From: Candidatus Mediterraneibacter stercorigallinarum
Lineage (GTDB): Bacteria > Bacillota > Clostridia > Lachnospirales > Lachnospiraceae
NCBI GenBank assembly: GCA_019116185.1
Contig: DXCD01000200.1
Coordinates: forward strand, 1 to 6,972
Length of the DNA stretch: 6,972 nucleotides
Direction of reading: 5' to 3'
Shown here piece by piece: positions 1 to 6,828 of the stretch. Numbering within the stretch: position 1 is the stretch's first letter; each line of letters opens with the position of its first letter. The translations under genes were made by a program, and so were the position numbers. The notes beneath the pieces were generated by a model. It searched no databases and was not told the origin of the DNA. It saw only the letters and a list, made by a program, of their open reading frames with translations.

Positions 1-1
1 T

Positions 2-466
2 ATCCGCCGGATCATACAAAGCGGCGAACTGGGCGGTTTAAAAAGGATGAACTGGACTGTGACAGACTGGTACCGTTCCAATGCTTATTATCAGAGTTCT
101 TCCTGGCGAGGCACATGGAAGCTGGACGGAGTGCGCATCTGCCGCCTGGACCGTCCGGAAAAGGAATACCGCTTAACGCTTGGAGATAATTTTGAAATGC
201 CGGCCGGAACATGGGAAGGATTTCCTATGGAAACAGAACCTGATGCTTATCAGAAAATTTTACAGAACTTTGCCGCCGCCATAAACTCAGGGAATCGCGA
301 AGGGCTTACCGCCCCGTGGGAGGAGGCAAGAAAAAGCCTCCTGATATCAAACGCGATTTATCTTTCATCCTGGAAAGGCGAGACAATAGGTATCCCTGTT
401 CCCGGATCCGATGAAGAGCTGGAATTTGAAAAGGATTTTGAAAACCACTGGAATTTAGAGATATAA
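2..466 (+). pseudogene. Gfo/Idh/MocA-family oxidoreductase, C-terminal part with a large internal deletion (5' end outside window)
   Basis: The open frame runs from the left edge, so the ATG at 47 is an internal Met and not the true start; translated residues before it (IRRIIQSGELGGLKR) already fit the family. These enzymes are NAD(P)-dependent sugar or inositol dehydrogenases with an N-terminal Rossmann fold and a C-terminal alpha/beta domain. Visible are the SGELG...WTVTDWYR..AYY..SSWRGTW segment that opens the C-terminal domain, and the typical family end (QNFAAAI...LTAPWEEARKSLLISNAIYLSSW). After TWKLDG the family normally continues GGGVLLNQCPHNLD and about 100 further residues, including the catalytic His. 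Here the chain jumps at about 128-133 straight to VRICRLDRPEKEYR, which belongs near the end of the fold. The frame is kept. I infer an in-frame deletion and loss of function. Family assignment is firm; pseudogene status is likely but rests on remembered family architecture. An assembly error is the alternative. Confidence 0.68.
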
Positions 467-467
467 G
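438..467 (+). promoter_or_regulatory. Candidate sigma-A promoter for the AraC-family gene
   Basis: A -35 box TTGAAA (438-443, five of six consensus bases) is separated by 18 bp from a -10 box TATAAG (462-467, five of six). The element lies inside the last codons of the oxidoreductase remnant and would start transcription near 474, about 60 nt before the regulator's ATG. This would let the regulator be transcribed independently of the decayed gene. It is a sequence match only. Confidence 0.4.
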
Positions 468-486
468 TATAAGCAATAACAATCAT

Positions 487-506
487 GCGGAATTTTTTCT
501 GCTTTT
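487..506 (+). terminator. Weak hairpin plus T-run between the oxidoreductase remnant and the AraC gene
   Basis: GCGGAA (487-492) and TTCTGC (497-502) form a six-pair stem with one G-U pair around a TTTT loop, followed by TTTT at 503-506. It could be a weak intrinsic terminator for the upstream gene. If the promoter at 438-467 is real, the hairpin would sit inside the regulator's 5' leader, where it would act as an attenuator or do nothing. The stem is short, so the call is tentative. Confidence 0.3.
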
Positions 507-520
507 AGTACCTTTAAAAA

Positions 521-527
521 GAGAGAA
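521..527 (+). promoter_or_regulatory. Ribosome binding site of the AraC-family gene
   Basis: The purine-rich stretch GAGAGAA ends 7 nt before the ATG at 535. It is a moderate match to a Firmicute Shine-Dalgarno site and supports that start codon. Confidence 0.5.
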
Positions 528-534
528 AGCCATT

Positions 535-1386
535 ATGAATTTGTTCTATCAGCCCAACATCCAGTTTGTAATAGAAAATGTATCTTTTTTCATATCCAAT
601 ATCGCATGTGAACAATTTCTCGTCCCGGTCCCAAAACATGCGCACGGAAACGAAAGCTATGAACTCCACTATATTTCTTCCGGCTATGGGAGCGCCAGGA
701 TTAACGGCAGCGTCTATAAACTGGTACCTGATATGCTCTATATTACCGGACCTCATATCGAGCATGAACAGGTACCTTATATCGGCAACCCAATGACTGA
801 GTATTCAGTGTTTTTTAATATTCATAAAGACACTTCTTCCCCATCCTGTCTGGATCAGTTTATTAATACGCCTTTCTGGATTGGAGAAAACGCTTCTGAT
901 CTCCATACGCTCCTGAAAGTGATCTTCAAGGAGCTCAAGCATAAACGGGTGGGATATCTTACCGAAGTATCCGCGCTTTTACAACAGGCTGTAATTTTCC
1001 TTGTACGCAACTATCAGACTCCCCGTCCCGGCACTTTATCCGGCACACATTCCGAAAACCTGTACGAAAGCCGAGGCTTTCTTACAGACAAGGCTTTTTT
1101 GTACGAATACCGGGATATTACACTGGCAGGTCTGTCTATGCACCTTGGTCTTAGCGACCGACAGACCGAACGGTTCCTGAAGGACTATTACGGCAAAACG
1201 TTCGCGCAAAAACGGACCGATGCAAGAATGTCCGCAGCATGTGTCATGCTGAAAAAAGCAGGTTCTGATCTCGGTGTAATCGCAGAAAATACGGGTTATA
1301 CATCTGTTGATTCTCTTATAAATGCCTTTAAAAAATACTACAATATGACTCCGAAAAAATATCTGCAGCTTCATTCTGAAGATTAA
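535..1386 (+). CDS. AraC-family transcriptional regulator with N-terminal cupin domain
   Basis: This is a 283-residue cytoplasmic DNA-binding protein of normal AraC/XylS length. The N-terminal half (about residues 15-95) looks like the cupin ligand-sensing domain. It has the H35-A-H37 pair and E43 in KHAHGNESYELHYISSG, then a GSVYKLVPDMLYITGP strand pair typical of the fold. The C-terminal half carries the two helix-turn-helix units: the first about residues 195-223 (ITLAGLSMHLGLSDRQTERFLKDYYGKTF region), the second about 246-276, ending in the family signature GYTSVDSLINAFKKYYNMTPKKY. Such regulators usually activate sugar-use genes after binding a mono- or oligosaccharide. The ligand cannot be read from sequence. 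It follows the oxidoreductase remnant by 68 bp on the same strand and converges with the fucosidase gene. A role in controlling that gene is possible but unproven. The ATG at 535 has an acceptable ribosome site and no better upstream start is visible. Confidence 0.93.
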   Translation: MNLFYQPNIQFVIENVSFFISNIACEQFLVPVPKHAHGNESYELHYISSGYGSARINGSVYKLVPDMLYITGPHIEHEQVPYIGNPMTEYSVFFNIHKDTSSPSCLDQFINTPFWIGENASDLHTLLKVIFKELKHKRVGYLTEVSALLQQAVIFLVRNYQTPRPGTLSGTHSENLYESRGFLTDKAFLYEYRDITLAGLSMHLGLSDRQTERFLKDYYGKTFAQKRTDARMSAACVMLKKAGSDLGVIAENTGYTSVDSLINAFKKYYNMTPKKYLQLHSED

Positions 1387-1402
1387 CAGCAGATTAGAAG
1401 CA

Positions 1403-1444
1403 AGCAGCGGCGTGGATTCCGAACAATCCACACCGTTGCTTTTT
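1403..1444 (+). terminator. Strong intrinsic terminator after the AraC gene, possibly bidirectional
   Basis: Two 16-nt arms (1403-1418 and 1425-1440) pair around a six-base loop with 14 Watson-Crick pairs, one G-U pair and one C-A mismatch. A run of five T follows (1440-1444). It starts 17 nt after the regulator's stop, as expected for a rho-independent terminator. On the minus strand the same hairpin lies about 48 nt past the fucosidase stop, but only a broken T-tract follows, so it would be weaker in that direction. No other terminator for the fucosidase gene is evident. Confidence 0.8.
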
Positions 1445-1487
1445 CTCATTCCCTCGGTCTGCTATTTTATCATTTCATGACCGCTCT

Positions 1488-4400
1488 TTATTTTCTCACT
1501 CTCTTCCTCAGCATGAATATTACCGCTCCGGCGGAAAGGACTAGCATGATCCCCGCTGCCAAGATCGGCGCGCTGTCACCGGTCTGTACCGCGCCGTCTT
1601 TGTCCGTACTCTGTCCGGTTCCTCCGTTTCCGCCATCCTGGCTGCCATCACCCGGATCTGTAGACGGTTTGCCGTCCGCCGTAACTTCAACGGTAATCAC
1701 CGCTTTCACCCCGTCCGGATTCTCAATGCCGTCTTTCAGTACGAGTTCTCCTTCAAGAGTATAGGTTCCAACTGTATCACCGTCAAATCCTGCGGTCTGC
1801 CAGTTTACTTCCAGCTCATCGCTGAGCCTGGTGTCTTCCAGAGTTACCATAACTGTTTTCGGAAGATCCAGGTCTTTCGCAGATGTTCCTTTCTTCACCG
1901 TGATCTTGTCCAGAGCTTCCACGCCTGTTACTTTCAGACCTTTTACGTCCTCCAGAGTAAAGTGGAAGGAGGATGCCAGAGATTTGTTTCCATTTGCATC
2001 TGCCGCTACGAGGCGTACGTGATATACCTCTCCTTCTGCCACATCCTTCAGAACATATTCTGTCTGATCTGTCTCTGTTGCTTTTTCTCCGTTGACGTAG
2101 ACAATGTAGCTGACATCATCTCCGCTCTCATCTGTTGACGGATTCCAGAGGATCCTCACCTCGTCTTCCGTGCTTCCTCTAAGCACACGGATGCCCTCTA
2201 CTTTAGAAGGTGCTTCTGTATCTGCTTCCGGCAGGGTAGACGCTGTTGTTGTCATAGCATCCTCAGACTCTCCTGCATTGTTCACTGCATAAACGTCAAA
2301 GGTATAATCTGTTCCCGGCGCAAGCCTATCTACTCGCAGCCATGTATCTGCCGCAGTTCCGATCTCTGTACGCTCTCCGCCGTCCGCTGTCGCATATACT
2401 TTGTAAGAATCCGCGTTTTCTACCGCATCCCACATCAGGGTAAGAGAAGTTGTTCCTATTCCAACAGCTGACACTTCTGCATCCCCCGGGATCTCCGGCA
2501 GTTCAACCGGAGCTGCTTTCAAAGCTTCCCTCGCTGCTTTCAGCGCTTCTGCAAGGTCTGCCGCTTCATCCTCTGTAGTTTCTTCGCTGTTCATCGCTGC
2601 CACAGCTTCTTCCAAAGCCGCTCCCAGCGCCGCCCAGGAATCTTCTGTATAGTCTTTCTCTCTCAGGCCCTGGCATTCCTCTATCGCATCCTGGAGTGCG
2701 GATTTATCAACAACTTCTGTGGGCGTAAAGATCTCGATATAGTCCAGATTCGACTGCGTCCTTCCTTCTCGCTCCGCGATCGTAAATGTAATGGTATGCT
2801 CCGTATTCTCAAGATCCATGTTCTCATAGAGAAGCTGCTGGTCGTCACCCGTGCTGCTTCCATTCATACTGTAATTTCCCTGAGATTTTCCGTCAAGTGT
2901 CACATCATAACTGGAGAAATTCGCATGCTTCTGCACATATACTCTGATGCCGCTTCCTGTAAATGTGTAGCTGAACGATGCTCCAACCTGGCTGCACTCT
3001 GTTTTCGTACCGCCGTGATGCCGGTTTGGCTCGCCTGCCCATGTATTCCAGCTGCCGGACCAGTTGATCGCCGGGTTTGGCGTCGAATTGTCCACCGAAT
3101 CCTCAATGATCGTGCTGTTCGCATCCTCAGACGCGATCGCTGCCGTGATATCCACGCTTCCGCTCACAGAGCTGTCTGATGCTGATGCAGCTGTCACTGT
3201 CACCACACCGTTCCCTCCACTGAGCGTAAGGAGTCCGGATTCATCGATTGTTCCCACAGCTGCTCCTCTCTTCGTCTCCACGCTCCAGACAACGCTCTTG
3301 TCCGTTGCATCCTTCGGCATAACCTCTGCCTGCATCTGAAGCACAGTGTCCGCCTTGCTCACTGTCGTCATTCCGCTTACCGGCGCCACTTTAATAGACT
3401 CCGCTTTTACAGCCGTATTATCGAGTACATTAAACGCATCGATCTCAACCTTTGAATTCGTACTTTCCTCGCATTTCTCAGCTGTCGCCCGTACGATGAT
3501 CGTATGGATGCCATACTCCAGGTCATCTTTGGAGAATATCTTCGCCTGGCGGTCAGTGCTGGATGAATATGTATCCACGGTCTCGCACACTTCTCCATCA
3601 ATGGATATTTCCAAAAAGCCTCTGTCATAATTCTTGCATACAATCAGTTCAATGCCTGTTCCCAGGAAAGTAAGCTCTGCCGTCTCTGTTCCGGTCGGAG
3701 AATTCAAATACTTGATCGTATTTGCATAGTTCGGGTCATTGAACCAGTCGCCCCATGCCCCGTTCCATTTGATACGCTCATCCTGATCATCGATCATTCC
3801 AGCCATGTCCCGCAGGTCTGTCACGGAAGCCGACTCACTCAGCTCACTCTCTTTTCCATTTACGATTGCCGAAACTTTATAATGCAGCTCTCCAAGTACA
3901 TCATATGCGTCCGGATCTGTCATGGAAGTCCCCTGATTCTCTGTCTCGATCTCTACCCATTCTCCATCACCGATCTGACGGTATACGTTGTAAGTGATCT
4001 CGCCTTCTGCCTCCACTGCATCCCAGCTCAGGTCTACGCTCCCGTCCGCTGTCTTTACCGCTGCCAATCCTGTCGGTGCCGCGATCACTTCTTCCGGGGC
4101 AGGGATCATGGAAATCGTATATGTCTTTCCGGCTTCTGTGTTAAAGGAGATTCTGTCCTCGCTCACTGCCTGGAAATCAACTACATTTCCATCACTGTCT
4201 GTCACTGTCGCCAGTGCTGCGTCTGTCAGCTGTACAACAGCTTCTCCGCCATTGTTGGACAGAAGGGAAGCACTCTCGATCCTCTTGTCTGCCCAGTTCA
4301 TGGATATCTCAAAATTACCTCTGGCAACAAGACCATCCACGCTTCCGTTTGCCCACACATCCGGAAGCGCCGGAAGAAGATTGATATATCCCGCATTACT

Positions 4401-6635
4401 CTGCACGAGCATCTCAGCCACACCGGATGTCATACCGAAGTTTCCGTCAATCTGGAACGGCGGATGTGTATCCCACAAGTTCGAATAAATCCCGCTGGCG
4501 AACAGATCCGTGATAAGCTTATGCGCTCTGTTTCCGTCGCCGAGCCTTGCCCATGTATTGATCCTCTGTCCCATGCCCCATCCGGTAGATGAGTCTGTTC
4601 TCAGGTTCATAGATACCTTAGCCGCCTCAAACCATTCCTCTGTATCTGCAGTGATCAGATCCCCCGGGAACAGTCCCAGCATGTGGGAGAGATGTCTGTG
4701 TCCGTAGCCCTCGCCCAATGTGTTTCCGGCTGCATCCTTATTAAAGGATGTCTCGATGTACCACTCTTTTACCTGTCCGTCATCGCCGATCTCGATAGGG
4801 CCTTTCAGATTATCCAGCTTCTCCTTCCAGTCAGCAAGCACTGCCTCGTCCTCACCCACCAGCTTTCCTGCTGTGATGGCATCTGTAAAGAGCTGCCAGA
4901 TCAGAGACTGCTCATAGGTGTTTCCGTTGGTTCTCGGTCCCTGTTCCGGTGAGAATGTCGGAGAAGAAACATATTTGCCATCCTCATCCTTGACAAGCAT
5001 CTGGCTGTACATTACCGCTTCCTCTCTGAGCATCGGATAGATGTATTCTTTCATATAGTCAAAATCACCGGTATACTCATAGTATTCCCAGCAGTTCTGC
5101 AGGATCCACGGCACTGCCGCCGGTGACCATCCCCAGCTGAAATCCCAGCCCGGGCATGTCCAGCCAAATGGCGTATTCTGCGTATGCGCCATGAACCCGT
5201 TTTCTTCTCCATCCTCGCTTACAATACCCGCATAGATTGCCGCTGTGATCCTGCCTGGCTCTCTTAAGGAGTCAACATAATCGATCAGCGGATACGCACA
5301 TTCCGCCAGGTTGGTGGAATAGGTCGGCCAGTAGTTCATCTGCAGGTTTACATTCATGTGATAATCTGAACTCCATGACGGATTATTCACGTTATTCCAG
5401 ACTCCCTGCAGGTTGGACGGGAGTTCCGAATCTGCCCTGGAGGATCCCAGCGTGAGATACCGTCCGTACTGGAACAGCATCACTTCCAGCTGACGCTGCT
5501 CCTCAGCGGTTGCGCTTCCGTTCTTGTACGCTGCCAACAGCTCATCTGTCGGCTTCTCCGAAACAGTCTGCCCCAGATTAAGCTCTACGCGGCTGAACAG
5601 TTCGGAATAGTCTGCAATATGGTCAGCCTTCACTGCTTCATATCCCTTTTCCGCCGCTGACTCTATATCTTCCGCCACTCTTGCGTGCAGCTGCTCTGCT
5701 GTCTCGCCTGTGCGGTATTCCGGATAGTCATTTTTATAATCTGTGTCCGCGCTGACATACACGGTCACTGCATCTGCATCCGAAATCACCAGAGTATCTC
5801 CGGACGTCTCCACGCTGCTGCCTTCACCTTCGGGCACTGCCTTTAATATGGAGTCATACTTAAGCTGGTTGTCTGACACCTCTCCCGCGAGAAGGAGCAT
5901 ATCATCCTCAGTCACCGTTGTACCGTCCTGGTTCGACGGGAAGGTGATCTTCAGATCCAGTTTCTCTCCGCCTTCCGCGGTCAGCCTTGCCACGAGCACG
6001 TTGTCAGGATTGCTTATAAAGAACTCCCTGCCATAATGGGTTCCATTTACATCAAAGTCAACAGAAGAAACCGCGGTTCTTAAGTCCAGATCCCTGACAT
6101 AATTCTCCGCATCTTCATCCTGGATCCCCTGATAGCTGAAATAAATATTCCCCCACGACTGGTAAGAGCCATAACCGTCACTTGTTCCCACAAGCTGGTT
6201 ACAGAGACTGGATGCCTCGCTGTCCCTGCCCTCTGCAAAAAGCTGCTGGATCTGTTTCATTGTCTCGCCGTAGTTGCCCTGGCTCTCAAGATTTCCGCCG
6301 TTGTAATCCGGACGGCTCTCGCTCGGTCCGCCGGTCCACAGCGTCTTCTCATTAAATGTCAGCCTCTCTGTGCTGATTTCTCCATACACATTTGCTCCCA
6401 TATCGCCGTCCCCGATGGGAAGCGTGTACTGCTGCCAGATATCATTCTCGCTTGACGCCCCGCCCTGGGACGCGGGCTTGGTGTACCACAGGCGAAGATC
6501 ATTCTGCCCTGTATCCGCCCCGGTCTCTGTCTGTTCTTCTGCGCTTACCCTGACCCCGAACGATGGAGCAAGTGTTACTGCAAGCGCTGCCGACAAAACC
6601 AGCGGCACCGTCTTGCGCATAAACCTCTTTCTCAT
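1488..6635 (-). CDS. Secreted, cell-wall-anchored multi-modular GH95 alpha-L-fucosidase
   Basis: A 1715-residue extracellular glycoside hydrolase family 95 enzyme, expected to release terminal alpha-1,2-L-fucose by an inverting mechanism. Residues 1-32 are a signal peptide (RKRFMRK, hydrophobic core, likely cleavage after VSA). The GH95 unit spans about 47-846: N-terminal beta-domain (opens LWYTKPAS, then LPIGDGDMGANVYG), (alpha/alpha)6 domain about 310-750, then a beta-sandwich. Active-site residues match the Bifidobacterium AfcA set: H426-x-N428-x-N430, E564 in SPEQGP as acid, D730 in FQIDGNFG. GH-RHLSH at 645-651 is also typical. The tail reads FN3 (851-940), Trp-rich beta-module A (952-1072), Big2 (1078-1166), module B (1188-1304), FIVAR helices (1307-1375), FN3 (1381-1468), FN3 (1474-1562), Ig-like (1564-1654), Gly/Asp/Ser linker, and a sorting signal VQTGD (1683-1687) with membrane helix and RKRVRK. 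Plain GH95 enzymes have about 750-800 residues, so over half is accessory. Domain borders are estimates. Confidence 0.95.
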   Translation of the reverse strand: MRKRFMRKTVPLVLSAALAVTLAPSFGVRVSAEEQTETGADTGQNDLRLWYTKPASQGGASSENDIWQQYTLPIGDGDMGANVYGEISTERLTFNEKTLWTGGPSESRPDYNGGNLESQGNYGETMKQIQQLFAEGRDSEASSLCNQLVGTSDGYGSYQSWGNIYFSYQGIQDEDAENYVRDLDLRTAVSSVDFDVNGTHYGREFFISNPDNVLVARLTAEGGEKLDLKITFPSNQDGTTVTEDDMLLLAGEVSDNQLKYDSILKAVPEGEGSSVETSGDTLVISDADAVTVYVSADTDYKNDYPEYRTGETAEQLHARVAEDIESAAEKGYEAVKADHIADYSELFSRVELNLGQTVSEKPTDELLAAYKNGSATAEEQRQLEVMLFQYGRYLTLGSSRADSELPSNLQGVWNNVNNPSWSSDYHMNVNLQMNYWPTYSTNLAECAYPLIDYVDSLREPGRITAAIYAGIVSEDGEENGFMAHTQNTPFGWTCPGWDFSWGWSPAAVPWILQNCWEYYEYTGDFDYMKEYIYPMLREEAVMYSQMLVKDEDGKYVSSPTFSPEQGPRTNGNTYEQSLIWQLFTDAITAGKLVGEDEAVLADWKEKLDNLKGPIEIGDDGQVKEWYIETSFNKDAAGNTLGEGYGHRHLSHMLGLFPGDLITADTEEWFEAAKVSMNLRTDSSTGWGMGQRINTWARLGDGNRAHKLITDLFASGIYSNLWDTHPPFQIDGNFGMTSGVAEMLVQSNAGYINLLPALPDVWANGSVDGLVARGNFEISMNWADKRIESASLLSNNGGEAVVQLTDAALATVTDSDGNVVDFQAVSEDRISFNTEAGKTYTISMIPAPEEVIAAPTGLAAVKTADGSVDLSWDAVEAEGEITYNVYRQIGDGEWVEIETENQGTSMTDPDAYDVLGELHYKVSAIVNGKESELSESASVTDLRDMAGMIDDQDERIKWNGAWGDWFNDPNYANTIKYLNSPTGTETAELTFLGTGIELIVCKNYDRGFLEISIDGEVCETVDTYSSSTDRQAKIFSKDDLEYGIHTIIVRATAEKCEESTNSKVEIDAFNVLDNTAVKAESIKVAPVSGMTTVSKADTVLQMQAEVMPKDATDKSVVWSVETKRGAAVGTIDESGLLTLSGGNGVVTVTAASASDSSVSGSVDITAAIASEDANSTIIEDSVDNSTPNPAINWSGSWNTWAGEPNRHHGGTKTECSQVGASFSYTFTGSGIRVYVQKHANFSSYDVTLDGKSQGNYSMNGSSTGDDQQLLYENMDLENTEHTITFTIAEREGRTQSNLDYIEIFTPTEVVDKSALQDAIEECQGLREKDYTEDSWAALGAALEEAVAAMNSEETTEDEAADLAEALKAAREALKAAPVELPEIPGDAEVSAVGIGTTSLTLMWDAVENADSYKVYATADGGERTEIGTAADTWLRVDRLAPGTDYTFDVYAVNNAGESEDAMTTTASTLPEADTEAPSKVEGIRVLRGSTEDEVRILWNPSTDESGDDVSYIVYVNGEKATETDQTEYVLKDVAEGEVYHVRLVAADANGNKSLASSFHFTLEDVKGLKVTGVEALDKITVKKGTSAKDLDLPKTVMVTLEDTRLSDELEVNWQTAGFDGDTVGTYTLEGELVLKDGIENPDGVKAVITVEVTADGKPSTDPGDGSQDGGNGGTGQSTDKDGAVQTGDSAPILAAGIMLVLSAGAVIFMLRKRVRK
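1491..1589 (-). other. C-terminal cell-wall sorting signal with non-LPXTG motif (VQTGD)
   Basis: The last 33 codons of the fucosidase encode VQTGDS, a hydrophobic helix of about 20 residues (about 1690-1709) and the basic tail RKRVRK. This is the tripartite layout of a sortase substrate. The pentapeptide lacks the L and P of LPXTG. Motifs of the xxTGD type are common on surface proteins of Lachnospiraceae and relatives, so a matching sortase elsewhere in the genome is expected. A Gly/Asp/Ser-rich spacer (about residues 1655-1680) just before it would span the cell wall. Confidence 0.85.
2724..3074 (-). repeat. Trp-rich beta-module, copy B (protein-level repeat in the fucosidase tail)
   Basis: Residues about 1188-1304 share a clear pattern with copy A: W1192-x-G-x-W1196-x-x-W1199 then P1203-N1204, an FTGSGI strand, D1248-G1249, and a closing strand pair EHTITFTIAE...YIEIF. 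Key residues sit at matching spacings in both copies (Trp to Pro 11, Trp to Asp-Gly 56, Trp to His-Thr-Ile 87-88). It is probably a jelly-roll carbohydrate-binding-like module. I cannot assign a named CBM family. Confidence 0.65.
3420..3782 (-). repeat. Trp-rich beta-module, copy A (protein-level repeat in the fucosidase tail)
   Basis: Residues about 952-1072 contain W957-x-G-x-W961-x-x-W964, P968-N969, an LGTGIELIV strand, D1013-G1014 and the closing HTIIVRATAE...VEIDAFNV strands. The copy is collinear with module B but diverged in most other positions, so the duplication is old. It lies between the first FN3 and the Big2 domain. Exposed tryptophans suggest glycan binding, but this is inference. 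Confidence 0.65.
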
Positions 6636-6643
6636 TGTTCACG

Positions 6644-6650
6644 TTCCTTT
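6644..6650 (-). promoter_or_regulatory. Ribosome binding site deciding the fucosidase start
   Basis: AAAGGAA on the minus strand ends 8 nt before the ATG at 6635. This is a good Shine-Dalgarno match at good spacing. It favours Met1 over Met6 (ATG at 6620), and only Met1 gives a full basic n-region for the signal peptide. Confidence 0.7.
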
Positions 6651-6663
6651 CTCATACTTATTT

Positions 6664-6696
6664 TTACAGCTTTCTCGCAAGCTCTGATTTGTGCAT
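6664..6696 (-). other. Possible 10-residue leader ORF upstream of the fucosidase
   Basis: In the presumed 5' leader, GGAGGT (6700-6705, minus strand) precedes an ATG at 6696 by three bases and opens a ten-codon frame, MHKSELARKL, ending in TAA 28 nt before the fucosidase start. The Shine-Dalgarno match is better than that of the fucosidase itself, though the spacing is short. It may be a translated leader peptide or a decoy. The peptide has no run of one amino acid that would mark classical attenuation. Confidence 0.3.
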
Positions 6697-6736
6697 TTCA
6701 CCTCCATTTTTTCAAATTTTTGTCCATTCTTTATGA

Positions 6737-6765
6737 ATTATATATAATATCGCATTACTTTTCCA
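6737..6765 (-). promoter_or_regulatory. Candidate sigma-A promoter of the fucosidase gene
   Basis: On the minus strand, a perfect TATAAT -10 box (6737-6742) lies 17 bp downstream of TGGAAA (6760-6765), which matches the -35 consensus at four of six positions. Transcription would start near 6730, giving a leader of about 95 nt. The weak -35 with perfect -10 is typical of regulated promoters. Confidence 0.6.
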
Positions 6766-6770
6766 GTAAT
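6754..6770. promoter_or_regulatory. Inverted repeat overlapping the fucosidase -35 box (possible operator)
   Basis: ATTACT and AGTAAT form perfect six-base arms around a five-base spacer (TTTCC on the plus strand). The dyad covers the whole proposed -35 box, so a protein bound here would compete with RNA polymerase. It does not look like a CcpA cre site. The cognate regulator is unknown. Confidence 0.4.
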
Positions 6771-6828
6771 CCCCCCGACATATTTTCTTTATTTTTGTCG
6801 CTTTTTATGCTTATACGCATGGAACTTC

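Noticed and set aside
47..466. The ATG at 47 as the start of a short independent gene
   Set aside because: The same frame is open to the left edge and its upstream residues match the oxidoreductase family, so this Met is internal.
1036..1449. A 137-codon minus-strand open frame opposite the AraC gene
   Set aside because: It overlaps the conserved helix-turn-helix coding region and runs through the terminator. No family resemblance and no ribosome site were seen.
3882..4592. A 236-codon plus-strand open frame opposite the fucosidase
   Set aside because: It lies fully antisense to the well-supported GH95 gene, is Cys/His/Ser-rich with no recognisable domain, and follows from the codon pattern of the real strand.
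6632..6655. A seven-codon frame whose TGA overlaps the fucosidase ATG (ATGA), with ATGAGAAAG repeated 20 nt apart
   Set aside because: It has no ribosome site of its own. The repeat is short and A/G-rich, as expected around a Shine-Dalgarno site followed by a basic signal peptide.
6639..6707. A 22-codon frame in the fucosidase leader starting at the ATG at 6707
   Set aside because: No ribosome site precedes it; the strong GGAGGT lies inside the frame and serves the next ATG instead.
6771..6776. A run of six C (and another at 6957-6962) as phase-variable tracts
   Set aside because: Six bases is too short to suggest frequent slippage, and neither run lies in a coding frame or within a promoter spacer.
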